DNA of 64,000 nucleotides from SKPT01 sp040905445 (GTDB taxonomy: Bacteria; Planctomycetota; Phycisphaerae; Phycisphaerales; Phycisphaeraceae), in the NCBI GenBank assembly GCA_040905445.1, contig JBBDRN010000007.1, forward strand, positions 119,849 through 183,848, given 5' to 3'. This document shows positions 1 to 7,450 of the stretch, piece after piece; position 1 is the stretch's first letter; each line of letters begins with the position of its first letter. The position numbers and the translations under genes were made by a program. The notes under the pieces were generated by a model. That model was not told where the DNA came from and did no database searches. It worked only from the letters and a program-made list of their open reading frames with translations.

Positions 1-240
1 CGCCAGCGCCGGCGAGGCGTCATGCTCGAACGGCTGCGACAACACCTCGCTCAGCAGCGCCTCGGCCAGCGCATGCGCCTGGGTGCGCTCCGCGGTCCGC
101 GACTCCGCCCCGCGCGCCGCGCCGAGCGTGTCGAGCGCGGCGACGAACAGACCCGCGACGATCAGCGCCGAGATGATGGTCTCGACGAGCGTCACCCCCG
201 CATGCCGGTGCGCGCGATCCCGCGTGCTCGCCGCGCTCAT
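1..240 (-). CDS. Pseudopilin, GspI-like (3' end outside window)
   Basis: Reading the minus strand from the ATG at 240 gives a short basic leader and then the type III prepilin signal GVTLVETIISALIVAGLFVA. Gly is at the cleavage site and Glu at mature position 5, followed by a hydrophobic helix. Prepilin peptidase would cleave it and N-methylate the new end. The ATG overlaps the stop of the preceding gene by 4 bp (ATGA), so the two are translationally coupled. The position after G-, H- and J-like genes suggests a minor type II secretion pseudopilin (GspI-like). The C-terminus lies beyond base 1, so the subtype is inference. Confidence 0.7.
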   Translation of the reverse strand, partial: MSAASTRDRAHRHAGVTLVETIISALIVAGLFVAALDTLGAARGAESRTAERTQAHALAEALLSEVLSQPFEHDASPALA

Positions 241-1892
241 GGCCCACCTCCCACGCGCACGCGCGCGAAGGCGAACTCGGCGCTGGGATGATTCTCTCGG
301 CCGCGCAGCGTCAGCCCCGGCGACAGGCCCACCGTCCCCGTCCGCTGGTAGGTGTAGCTGCCCCGGTCTTCGCCGTTGATCCGGACGTTGACGGTTCCGT
401 ATGCCGGGTCGATCAGCAGGCGGACGTCCACGAAGTCCAGCAGTGGGAGGTCCGCCACGTCGACGAGTTGCCCGGCCGGCCCGTTCTCCAGGACGAACCG
501 CTGCCGCACCCCGTCGCCGTACACGTACGCATCGAGCGGCGCCGTCTGTCCGCCGGACCAGTGGGCGTGGATGCGCACCGCCGGCCCAAGCGTCGAGTCG
601 TTGGAGGCGTGGCGCATGCGCACGTGGATCTCCGTCAGCTCGTTGAATGTCATCACCGGCTCGGCGCGGATCTCCTGGTCGGCATACCAGATACCGCCGG
701 TGAGTTGGCTCATGCGAAATCCCTCGCCGGTGGCGACCTCCCAGTCGCGGGTGCCGTCACCGTTGAAGTCGACCAGCCGGGGGTTGCGGGTGAAGTCGAG
801 CTCCCAGACGCCGGTGAGCACCGCCGGGCGCGTCGGCAGCGACACCCCGCCGTGGAGCGATCGGAGCGAGTCGCCGCCGGGGTCGAGCTGGACGCGCACG
901 CGGTGCAGGTACTCGCGCGAGGCGGTCTGTGTCGGGCCGCGCATCATGGGTATGCCGTAGAGCTCGTAGCGCAGCTCCGCGCTGTCGTCATAGTTCCAGC
1001 CGCCTTCGCCGCTGAGGGTGAACACCCGGTCGCGCAGGCCCGCGGCGGGATGGTAGGTCACGGTCGCCGCGTCTCCGCCCGACGGCGGGCGCGCAAGCAC
1101 CAGCGTCACCGCCTGCCCGCGCAGGAGCTGGGCCTCATCCCCGAAGGCGATGGATCGCTCGGCCGCGGCCACCGTCGGGATCTGCGAGGACTTCAGCACG
1201 CCCGCCGTCAGCGCGCTTCCCTGGGGCATCCGGTGCAGGTTGGCCGGCCGCACCTCGACGAGGGTGTCCTCGAGGTTCGCGAGCCCGAGCAGGTTCGGCG
1301 CGACGTGCACCGTCGCGGTGGTCGGGCGCCAGCCGATCACATCCGCCTCGAGGTCGGCGAGCACGTACTGCCCGATCCACCGCTGCTGCGTCACCGTCCA
1401 GGTCTGTGGCAGCAGGCTGCCGATCAACCCCGACGGCGTGCTGCTCGCGATCTTGACCGGGAACGGCGTCAGCACCGCCGGGCCCGGGTACGTCCATGAG
1501 ACCGACTGCGATTCGTAAGTGAGCTCGAAGGCGGCGACATCCGTCAGGATCGTGACCGCGTCGGCGTCGCCCACCTGCCGCGTCAGCGCATCGCCCGCGC
1601 TGCCGCCCCACGCCCAGCGGACCCGCCGTGGGTCCGCCTCCCCCGGCCTGGGTGCCAGCAACAGGGTGACGGCGTCGGCCTCGCGTTCGATCACCGCGAT
1701 GGCGTAGCCCAGCTCCGTCGACAGCCGCTCGTACACCCGGCCCGCCTCGGCGGCGCGGACGGCCGCGCCGTCGCGCGTTGGCAGCGCGTGCGACGCCAGC
1801 ACCACCGCCGACGCCACCGCCACCAGCAGCACGCCCGCCATCGCCGAGGCGACCGTGAGCTCGATCAGGCTGTACGCGCGACGTCGCGGCAT
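237..1892 (-). CDS. Large pseudopilin with C-terminal lectin-like region (GspJ-like N-terminus)
   Basis: The 551-aa product starts MPRRRAYSLIELTV, a type III prepilin signal with Ala instead of Gly at the cleavage site and Glu at mature position 5, followed by a hydrophobic helix. An ATG 45 bp further upstream is in frame but would lengthen the leader unnaturally. GspJ proteins are usually about 200 aa, so this one is more than twice the usual size. Around two thirds along, DFNGDGTRDW resembles a calcium-binding dockerin/EF-hand loop. The last ~130 residues are beta-rich and resemble a concanavalin/LamG-like jelly roll. Its 3' end overlaps the next pseudopilin gene. Likely an envelope pseudopilus or pilus tip component that may bind a ligand. 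The lectin assignment is pattern-based. Confidence 0.7.
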   Translation of the reverse strand: MPRRRAYSLIELTVASAMAGVLLVAVASAVVLASHALPTRDGAAVRAAEAGRVYERLSTELGYAIAVIEREADAVTLLLAPRPGEADPRRVRWAWGGSAGDALTRQVGDADAVTILTDVAAFELTYESQSVSWTYPGPAVLTPFPVKIASSTPSGLIGSLLPQTWTVTQQRWIGQYVLADLEADVIGWRPTTATVHVAPNLLGLANLEDTLVEVRPANLHRMPQGSALTAGVLKSSQIPTVAAAERSIAFGDEAQLLRGQAVTLVLARPPSGGDAATVTYHPAAGLRDRVFTLSGEGGWNYDDSAELRYELYGIPMMRGPTQTASREYLHRVRVQLDPGGDSLRSLHGGVSLPTRPAVLTGVWELDFTRNPRLVDFNGDGTRDWEVATGEGFRMSQLTGGIWYADQEIRAEPVMTFNELTEIHVRMRHASNDSTLGPAVRIHAHWSGGQTAPLDAYVYGDGVRQRFVLENGPAGQLVDVADLPLLDFVDVRLLIDPAYGTVNVRINGEDRGSYTYQRTGTVGLSPGLTLRGRENHPSAEFAFARVRVGGGP

Positions 1893-1963
1893 GAGGAACG
1901 CTCGCGAAGATCGAGAGTCGAGAGGAGTATGAAGCACGTTGGCCCTCAGCCGTTAGCCATGGA

Positions 1964-2470
1964 TCAGAAGCCTCCGATGGCGACGCGGCCGCTGGCCTGG
2001 TCGAGCACGACCTCCCATTGCGTGCCGCCCGCGTCAATGGCCACCGTTCCGCCACGGTCGGTCTCGCCGTAGCCGTCGAACGCCACGTGGCTCTGGCTGT
2101 CAAAGTCGGCCTTCGCCAGCGACGCGCGCCACGGCCGGTCGCTCAGGTACACCACCCACGCCCCGTCGCGATCCGGATCGTCCAGCTCCGGCACACGCAC
2201 GCTGTTGTCCGCCACGTCGAACCAGACGCTGACCGACGAGCTGCGCTGCCTGGCCGACGTCTGCGCCAGCTCCAGCATGCGAACCACCTGGTTTGCCGCC
2301 GCCTGGCCCCGGTAGCGACTGACGGCCCCGGTGTAGCGCGGCACGGCGATCGCCGAGATCACGCTGATGATGCTCAGCACCATCACCAGCTCGATCAGGC
2401 TCCACCCACCGCGCGACCACCGCTGGGTCGCACCTTCGACACGCTGCATGCTCCGCTGTCCGTTCGGCAT
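1964..2470 (-). CDS. Pseudopilin, GspH-like
   Basis: The 168-aa product has the prepilin signal GGWSLIELVMVLSIISVISA, with mature Glu5 and a hydrophobic helix running into AVPRYTGAV. It is followed by the NQVVRMLELAQTSARQR helix and a beta-rich domain typical of GspH/FimT minor pseudopilins. Length matches that family. The ATG at 2470 is chosen because an upstream TTG start only adds unrelated residues. It lies between the GspG-like and GspJ-like genes on the same strand, the G-H-(I/J) order usual for type II secretion clusters. Confidence 0.75.
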   Translation of the reverse strand: MPNGQRSMQRVEGATQRWSRGGWSLIELVMVLSIISVISAIAVPRYTGAVSRYRGQAAANQVVRMLELAQTSARQRSSSVSVWFDVADNSVRVPELDDPDRDGAWVVYLSDRPWRASLAKADFDSQSHVAFDGYGETDRGGTVAIDAGGTQWEVVLDQASGRVAIGGF

Positions 2471-2592
2471 GGGAGCTCGTGGACCTCTGAACAACCGCGA
2501 AAACGCGAACGGGTAGGCAAGAGCGGGGAATCACGCCGGATCAGCCTGGCCCCACCTGCGCCAACACCGCGTCAACGCAGGGTCTTACCCCT

Positions 2593-3081
2593 TCAATACT
2601 CGCGGAACAGCTCGCCCCCGCCGTCCGTCTCGTCCTCGGTGTTGGGCTCGATGTGGCCCGTGTCCGCGTCGTAGATCCACCCGGCATCCGCCGTGCCCTG
2701 GGCCGCGGCGAACCCGGTCTCCCCCCGGTTGGATCCGACCGGCAGCGGCGGAACGCTGCGCAGGTACGGGCCGTAGATGTACGGCGTGGCGCGCTCCGCG
2801 TCGGGGTTGACGTTGCCCTGGATGTCGGTGAACCCGGTCAACTGGTCGGCGATGTCGTCGAGCGTCGGGAAGTCGCCGTCATGCTCCGTCGCGTAAAGGT
2901 CGAGCGCGTTGCGCAGCACCGAAAGATTGCCCACCAGAGCCGACTCGGAGGCCCCCGCGGCGCCGCGGCTCATCCGCGGGATCGCGATGGCACCGATGAT
3001 CCCGATGATGACCACGACAATCACCAGCTCGATCAAACTGAACCCCCGCGTGCTCGTGCGTTGATGATTCACAGGCCCCAT
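2593..3081 (-). CDS. Major pseudopilin, GspG-like
   Basis: The 162-aa product starts MGPVNHQRTSTRGFSLIELV. The Gly-Phe cleavage site, Glu5 and long hydrophobic helix are textbook. NALDLYATEHDGDFP is the GspG/type IV pilin signature for the alpha-helix-to-loop transition, and the acidic C-terminal part could bind calcium. A GAGG lies 9 nt before the ATG at 3081. A second ATG at 3090 is possible. It is the most upstream of the four pseudopilin genes and the probable main pseudopilus subunit. Confidence 0.8.
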   Translation of the reverse strand: MGPVNHQRTSTRGFSLIELVIVVVIIGIIGAIAIPRMSRGAAGASESALVGNLSVLRNALDLYATEHDGDFPTLDDIADQLTGFTDIQGNVNPDAERATPYIYGPYLRSVPPLPVGSNRGETGFAAAQGTADAGWIYDADTGHIEPNTEDETDGGGELFREY

Positions 3082-3364
3082 AGCGTTCATCCTCGGTTGG
3101 TAGAGCAAAAGGTCGACACGACCTCGCGAGCTGCCTGCCGACACCACGTCGGCCGTTCATCAGCAAGAATCGGCGAGGCCGCTGCTCCACTTAAGCAGCC
3201 TGACGTGGGATTTGCGCCGGCACGTCTGACGGGCCCCGGCCAGTTGCACCGATCGTGCCGGCTGTAGCGCCCCCGCCTGTACATGCAACGTCCCCACCCG
3301 CGGCCGCGCGTCGCCGGGATCATCCTGAACTGGACAGCGGTATCGACGTTTTTTCGGACGGAGG

Positions 3365-3952
3365 CTAGTCCAGCGTCAGCGTCAACTCGTTGCCCGCCGC
3401 GTCCACGAATACCGCCGACTTCTGCGCGACGTGGTCGAGCGTGAAGCCTTCGACCTGCTGGCCGACGGCGACGACCTCGCCGCCGACGTTGACCATGCCC
3501 CGCGCGCCGGTGCCCATGACCGCGCGCAGCGGGCGGCGCTCGACGAACATGCGCGCCGCCGCCTGCGCTTCCGTTTCCGGGGCCGTCGCTTGCTGAATGT
3601 CGCGCCCGACCCAGGCTTCGCTCGGCGAAAAGGCGTCGCTGCCGCTGCCCGTGATGGTGGCGTGCTGGCCGGCGGCGAGCTCGCTCAACTGCTCGGCGAG
3701 CGTCGGGCCGAGATCGACCGCGCCCAGCGCCAGCGCCTCGCCCGCGACGCGTCCCGCCGACGTTTGAGCGTCCGCGCCGGCGTCACCGCCAACCGGGTCA
3801 CCCGCCCCGGCTGCGGCCGACCCAGGCCCCGACACGCCGCCGCCGAGCCACGCCTGGTCGACCACCACCGCGCACGCTCCGAGCGCCAGCACCGCCGCGA
3901 GAATCTTCTGTTGCTTCGTCAAGGCCTCATCTCCCCAATCGAGCGTGACCAT
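3365..3952 (-). CDS. GspC/PilP-like inner-membrane secretion protein
   Basis: Up to 195 aa. One N-terminal membrane helix (KILAAVLALGACAVVV) is followed by an Ala/Gly-rich linker and a small C-terminal domain. That domain ends MVNVGGEVVAVGQQVEGFTL then AVFVDAAGNELTLTL, the pattern of GspC HR/PilP domains, in which a weak beta barrel contacts the secretin. An in-frame TTG at 3922 preceded by GGGGAG/GAGG-like sequence gives a tighter start (MTKQQKIL) and may be the true one. It sits upstream of four pseudopilin genes on the same strand. The family call rests on topology and the C-terminal motif, not close similarity. Confidence 0.55.
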   Translation of the reverse strand: MVTLDWGDEALTKQQKILAAVLALGACAVVVDQAWLGGGVSGPGSAAAGAGDPVGGDAGADAQTSAGRVAGEALALGAVDLGPTLAEQLSELAAGQHATITGSGSDAFSPSEAWVGRDIQQATAPETEAQAAARMFVERRPLRAVMGTGARGMVNVGGEVVAVGQQVEGFTLDHVAQKSAVFVDAAGNELTLTLD

Positions 3953-4211
3953 GAACGGGTCCGGGCATCACACCGGTCCAAGCGGACAATTCCAACGCCT
4001 CGGCGCCAAGCGGCGACGACGCAAATTCCGGCGTGGCCGATCTGCTGGCGCAGTTGCGCCGCCGCAACCGATCCAGATCGCGCCATGCCGACGATCGAAG
4101 CGCGTTATCGGGCCGTCGCTTTTCACGGCGCGCTGTTTCAAGGGGCATACGATGGCGACGACGGGCCGTCTTGGGGCCCGGGAGAGCCGAAAAATTCCCT
4201 TCGCCGGCCTC
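3953..4211. other. Intergenic stretch without recognised gene
   Basis: Divergent intergenic DNA between the GspC-like gene (minus) and the lexA transcription unit (plus). All reading frames here look like low-quality shadows. No tRNA, repeat or strong hairpin was seen. It should hold the promoter of the secretion cluster, but no convincing -35/-10 pair was found on the minus strand. Confidence 0.4.
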
Positions 4212-4240
4212 TTGACGTTCGGCGTCTTTTCTGCTAACTT
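4212..4240 (+). promoter_or_regulatory. Sigma-70-type promoter of the lexA unit
   Basis: TTGACG at 4212-4217 and TAACTT at 4235-4240 are separated by exactly 17 bp, in a local AT-rich patch. Transcription would start near 4247, giving a leader of about 110 nt before the ATG at 4359. CTGCT at 4231-4235 and AGCAG at 4251-4255 form an inverted repeat over the -10/start region and could be an operator. Autoregulation by LexA would be normal, but no known LexA box matches. Confidence 0.55.
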
Positions 4241-4305
4241 CAACCAAACAAGCAGTCGGGATTCTTTCAAGCCCGCGACTCGCGTTGGCCGAAGTATCAG
4301 CGGCA

Positions 4306-4325
4306 GGGCCCAAGATGTTGGGCCC
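4306..4325 (+). other. Hairpin in the lexA-unit leader
   Basis: GGGCCCAA and TTGGGCCC form a perfect 8-bp stem with a GATG loop in the transcript leader, 33 nt before the ATG at 4359. No T-run follows, so it is not a simple terminator. It could stabilise the leader or block ribosome access. Function unknown. Confidence 0.45.
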
Positions 4326-4358
4326 CGGTGAACCGAACCCCTACGGAGGCGACTCCCG

Positions 4359-4871
4359 ATGGCAAATCCGCTGCTCATGCTCGGCCCGGGCGGATCCTAC
4401 ACGACCCAGTACCACATCAAGGGTCAACGCCTCGTGCCCACCCCCGTCCGCGCCGCCCGCCCCGTGGACGCCCCGGCCAGCGCCAGCCGGGCGGTCGCCT
4501 GGCGACGCGCCCCCGCCCCCGCCGCCGCCCCCGGGCCCGTCCTCGCCAGTCGAGTCCTGCGAGCCGCCGACCGCGTCGAGCTCACGTCGCCGCTCGCCGG
4601 CGCCAGGCCCGTCAACCCCGTCATCAACCATCCACCATCCGACACCGCGGAGCGACGCCATGACCAATCCAGCCAATCTCACGCCCAAGCAGTTGCAGAT
4701 CCTCATTCGCATTCGCGATCTGCGGCTGACGCGCGGCTATTCGCCGACGATGCAGGAGCTCGCCGACGAGCTCGGCGTCAGCAAGGTCACCGTCTTCGAG
4801 CACGTCGAGGCGCTGGTCCGCAAGGGCGCGCTCATGCGCCAGCCCAACAAAGCCCGCTCTTTGGACATTAA
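4359..4871 (+). CDS. Candidate small protein gene upstream of and overlapping lexA
   Basis: The ATG at 4359 has a good Shine-Dalgarno (GGAGG, 9 nt spacing). Its first ~90 codons are strongly G/C-ending, as in real genes here. The predicted protein starts MANPLLMLGPGGSYTTQYHI and then becomes Ala/Pro/Arg-rich with no recognisable domain. The frame stays open to 4871, 212 bp into lexA, where it is only a shadow. A single frameshift before 4650 would instead end it at the TGA overlapping the lexA ATG (ATGA, 4660-4663). Either the real gene ends there, or it truly overlaps lexA. An SOS-related or leader-peptide role is speculation. Confidence 0.35.
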   Translation: MANPLLMLGPGGSYTTQYHIKGQRLVPTPVRAARPVDAPASASRAVAWRRAPAPAAAPGPVLASRVLRAADRVELTSPLAGARPVNPVINHPPSDTAERRHDQSSQSHAQAVADPHSHSRSAADARLFADDAGARRRARRQQGHRLRARRGAGPQGRAHAPAQQSPLFGH

Positions 4872-5301
4872 CCCCGCCTTCGAGCTGCCTGACGAGCAGC
4901 GCAACACGCGCCTGCCCCTCGTCGGCCACATCGCGGCCGGCTCACCCATCGAAGCCGTCGAGGACCGCGAGCACCTGGACCTCGAGTCCCTCTTCACCGC
5001 CCCCGGCCGCGGCAGCCGCTCCCGGCAAACGTTCGTCCTGCGCGTCCGCGGCAACTCGATGATCGATGAGCAGATCCGCGACGGCGACTACGTCGTCTGC
5101 GAGTCCACCGAGCGCGCCCGCAACGGCCAGACCGTCGTCGCCCTGCTCGACACCGGCGAGGCGACGCTCAAGACCTACTACAAGGAGCGCAACGGCCGCA
5201 TCCGTCTCCAGCCCGCCAACGAGGCCTTCGAGCCCATCTGGGTCGAGCCCGGCCAGGTCCAGATCCAGGGCGTGCTCATCGGCGTCATCCGCACCTGCTG
5301 A
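4660..5301 (+). CDS. lexA: LexA repressor (SOS response)
   Basis: The 213-aa product begins MTNPANLTPKQLQILIRIRD. A winged-helix DNA-binding domain covers about residues 8-72 (YSPTMQELADELGVSKVTVF is the helix-turn-helix). A peptidase S24 domain follows. The self-cleavage Ala-Gly is in HIAAGSP, the catalytic Ser in GNSMIDEQIRDGD and the Lys in EATLKTYYKERNG. On RecA-stimulated autocleavage it derepresses DNA-repair genes; uvrB in this window would be a classical target. The start is fixed by the conserved N-terminus. An in-frame extension to 4285 is not coding-like. Confidence 0.95.
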   Translation: MTNPANLTPKQLQILIRIRDLRLTRGYSPTMQELADELGVSKVTVFEHVEALVRKGALMRQPNKARSLDINPAFELPDEQRNTRLPLVGHIAAGSPIEAVEDREHLDLESLFTAPGRGSRSRQTFVLRVRGNSMIDEQIRDGDYVVCESTERARNGQTVVALLDTGEATLKTYYKERNGRIRLQPANEAFEPIWVEPGQVQIQGVLIGVIRTC

Positions 5302-5322
5302 CCCGGGGCCGGCGGCGGGGAG

Positions 5323-5564
5323 AACCACAGAGGCACAGAGGCGGAAACGGCCGAGCCCGGGGGGCTTTTGGCGGAGGGTGTTGGCGGAGGACGTTGGCGC
5401 GGGGCAGACGAAGCGGGGTCGCCGCGATATGGCCCCGGTGGCCGGCATCACCCGTGTCGTCACCCGCGCGTTCCACTCGCCTTGCGCCTTCTCCGCTTTC
5501 GCACCCGCCTCTCTCCGCCCCTCTGCTCTCCTTGCCCCTCTTCGCCTCTGTGCCTCTGTGGTTG
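5323..5564. repeat. CACAGAGG word-repeat pair in inverted orientation
   Basis: ACCACAGAGGCACAGAGGCG at 5324-5343 is mirrored by CGCCTCTGTGCCTCTGTGGT at 5543-5562. About 200 bp with no gene lies between the arms. The element fills the convergent space between lexA (plus) and the methyltransferase (minus). A related element built on CACAGATG words lies at 11829-12015. It looks like a dispersed non-coding repeat, and in RNA the arms could form a long stem acting on both convergent transcripts. Confidence 0.65.
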
Positions 5565-5576
5565 TCCCTTGCCCGC

Positions 5577-6233
5577 TCACCGCGCCGGCTTCTCGAACAT
5601 CACCACCGTCGCGCCTTCAAACGTCACCCGCCAGCCGAACCTCTCCGCGAGCCACCGCATCGTCCGCGGCTGGTAGAAGCAGACGTGCGTCGGGTCGCGG
5701 CGGTACCACCAGTCGCCGAAATCGAACCCCGGCGCGCCCGCGTCGAACAGGCACGTCATCACCCCCAGCCAGCCACCGGTCCGGACCAGCCCGTCGAGGC
5801 GCGCGAACTGCTCGCCCGGCTGGTGAAAGTGCTCGGCCGTCTCGCTGCACGTGACGAACTCGTACTGCCGCGCCAGCGCCGCGGCGTCCGGCGCGAAAAA
5901 CGGGTCGTAGAGGCTCATCGTGTACCCGCGCTCCTGCAGCATCACCGACAGCGTCGGGCCGGGCCCGCTGCCGTAGTCCAGCCCGTGCGCCGGCGGCACG
6001 ACGCGGCGCATCATCGGCCCGGCGAGGCGTTCGAGGAACCGACGATAGCGCTCGTCGCCGGGGTCGTTCTCATGCGTGAGGTAGTGAGCCCGCTCCGCGG
6101 CCGGCGTCAGGCGACGATGCGGCGCGAGGCGCGCCAGGCCGCACGTCTCGCACAGGGTGTAGCCGGGATGCGGCTCGCGGCCGGTACAACCGCCGCACAG
6201 CGGGCAGGGCAGGGGGGTCGCGGCGCGTGACAT
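5577..6233 (-). CDS. Class I SAM-dependent methyltransferase with N-terminal zinc ribbon
   Basis: The 218-aa product begins with a CPLCGG...CETCGLARL zinc ribbon. A Rossmann methyltransferase core follows: GLDYGSGPGPTLSVML is motif I, with SLYDP and a CSETAEHFHQPGEQF post-motif, then GGWLGVMTCLFD. WYRRDPTHVCFYQPRTM is typical of the Methyltransf_23-type proteins often found near envelope polysaccharide genes. The ATG at 6233 is preceded by an in-frame GTG. It is convergent with lexA and upstream of nothing obvious, and its substrate is unknown. Confidence 0.75.
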   Translation of the reverse strand: MSRAATPLPCPLCGGCTGREPHPGYTLCETCGLARLAPHRRLTPAAERAHYLTHENDPGDERYRRFLERLAGPMMRRVVPPAHGLDYGSGPGPTLSVMLQERGYTMSLYDPFFAPDAAALARQYEFVTCSETAEHFHQPGEQFARLDGLVRTGGWLGVMTCLFDAGAPGFDFGDWWYRRDPTHVCFYQPRTMRWLAERFGWRVTFEGATVVMFEKPAR

Positions 6234-6325
6234 CACGGGCAGGCAGCCTCAGGTGCGTCGGGTTGGCGCCGCGGCCGGCGCGGATGGGCACACGGCGCCC
6301 GCGGCGGGCGGCTTCGCAAGCGGCG

Positions 6326-6937
6326 TCACCCCGCGACGAGAAACATCGCGAACATCAGCAGCCACACGCCGTCGAGGAAGTGCCAGTACATCGCCAGGTG
6401 CTTGACCGCTGCGTGGTGCTCGTGGTCGTACCGATGGCCGTGGGCCCGCCGCGTGACGAAGGCCATGTACCCCACGCCGCCGACGACGTGCGCCGCGTGG
6501 ACGAGGATGAGAAAGAAGATGAGCCCCGCCGGGTGGACCTGCTGCTCGTCGGCGGCGAGGGCCAGGTGCTCCTCCAGCAGCGCCACCAGGCTCGGCACCT
6601 GCACGACCAGGAACGCCAGCGCCAGGGCGCAGGTGACGACCATCAGCCGGCGGAACGCGAGTTGGTGCTCGCGGCGGACCTTCCTCAGCGCCGCGTGGAG
6701 CGTGAAGCTCGACACGATGATGATCGCCGTCGACGCCCAGAGCGTCCGGGGCAGCTCGGCCTCGCCGATCGCCGGGCCGCCGTCGGCCGTGACGCGCAGC
6801 AGCAGATAGGCCGCCATCGAGCCGGCGAACAGCATGCCCAGCGACAGCAGGAACAGCCACATGCCCAGCGTCCCCGTGCCCGGCGGCACGGTGTGGCGCT
6901 GCGGCGGCGGGCGGTGGGGAGCGGGTGAGTCTTGCAT
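6326..6937 (-). CDS. Haem-copper oxidase subunit III family protein (second copy)
   Basis: 203 aa with five membrane helices: GTLGMWLFLLSLGMLFAGS, ASTAIIIVSSFTLHAAL, MVVTCALALAFLVVQVPS, GLIFFLILVHAAHVVGGVGY and YWHFLDGVWLLMFAMFLVAG. The HAAHVVGG and YWHFLDGVW motifs mark the cytochrome c oxidase subunit III/quinol oxidase subunit III fold. It is the last gene of the respiratory operon, 17 bp after the subunit IV gene, and is much shorter than the other subunit III gene at 7451-8563. Two subunit III-like genes in tandem occur in several ACIII-linked oxidase operons. Confidence 0.85.
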   Translation of the reverse strand: MQDSPAPHRPPPQRHTVPPGTGTLGMWLFLLSLGMLFAGSMAAYLLLRVTADGGPAIGEAELPRTLWASTAIIIVSSFTLHAALRKVRREHQLAFRRLMVVTCALALAFLVVQVPSLVALLEEHLALAADEQQVHPAGLIFFLILVHAAHVVGGVGYMAFVTRRAHGHRYDHEHHAAVKHLAMYWHFLDGVWLLMFAMFLVAG

Positions 6938-6954
6938 GATGGTCGCGACGCGGG

Positions 6955-7431
6955 TTACTTGGCGCCGTCACGCGTACCGGCGGTCCCGCACCCGGCACGC
7001 GAGGGGCGCCGTCGATCGCGCTGACCGGCGACCGCCACCCGCCGCGGCGTGCTCTGCGGCCGATCGAGCAGCGGACGGTACTCGCGCGAGTCGTGGATCA
7101 CCGCGCCGGTGAGAACCGCGACGAACAGCAGCGCCGAGATCAGGATCGTCGCGTTGAACGGCGAGTCCCAGCGCAGGTGCATGAAGTAGAGCACGACAAG
7201 CGCCGCCTTGACGGTCGCGATCAGCAGCGCCAGCCATACGTTCAGCGGCCCAAGCTGGATCTGCGTCACGGCGACCGTCGCGCCCGTCAGCACCAGCAGC
7301 GCGGCGAAGACCGCGGCCAGCAGCCAGAGCGGCGCCGCGTGCCCCGCCGCGTGGGCATCGTGATCCGGCGCGTGCAGTTCCGTCGAGGTGCTCGCCTGCC
7401 GGGGGCTTTCATGGGCGTGGTCGTCGGTCAT
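6955..7431 (-). CDS. ctaF: Cytochrome c oxidase subunit IV (prokaryotic type)
   Basis: 158 aa. A His-rich N-terminal tail precedes three membrane helices: PLWLLAAVFAALLVLTGATV, VWLALLIATVKAALVVLYFMHL and ATILISALLFVAVLTGAV. The KAALVVLYFMHLRWDSP segment is characteristic of COX4_pro. About 45 residues after the last helix are Arg-rich and probably cytoplasmic, longer than usual. It lies between the two subunit III genes in the oxidase operon and should be a small accessory subunit of that oxidase. Confidence 0.85.
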   Translation of the reverse strand: MTDDHAHESPRQASTSTELHAPDHDAHAAGHAAPLWLLAAVFAALLVLTGATVAVTQIQLGPLNVWLALLIATVKAALVVLYFMHLRWDSPFNATILISALLFVAVLTGAVIHDSREYRPLLDRPQSTPRRVAVAGQRDRRRPSRAGCGTAGTRDGAK

Positions 7432-7450
7432 GGTGTTGCGTCGCTCGGCG

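Noticed and set aside
4231..4255. Canonical LexA box at the lexA promoter
   Set aside because: CTGCT-N15-AGCAG does not match the known E. coli, Bacillus or alphaproteobacterial operators; kept only as a possible inverted repeat.
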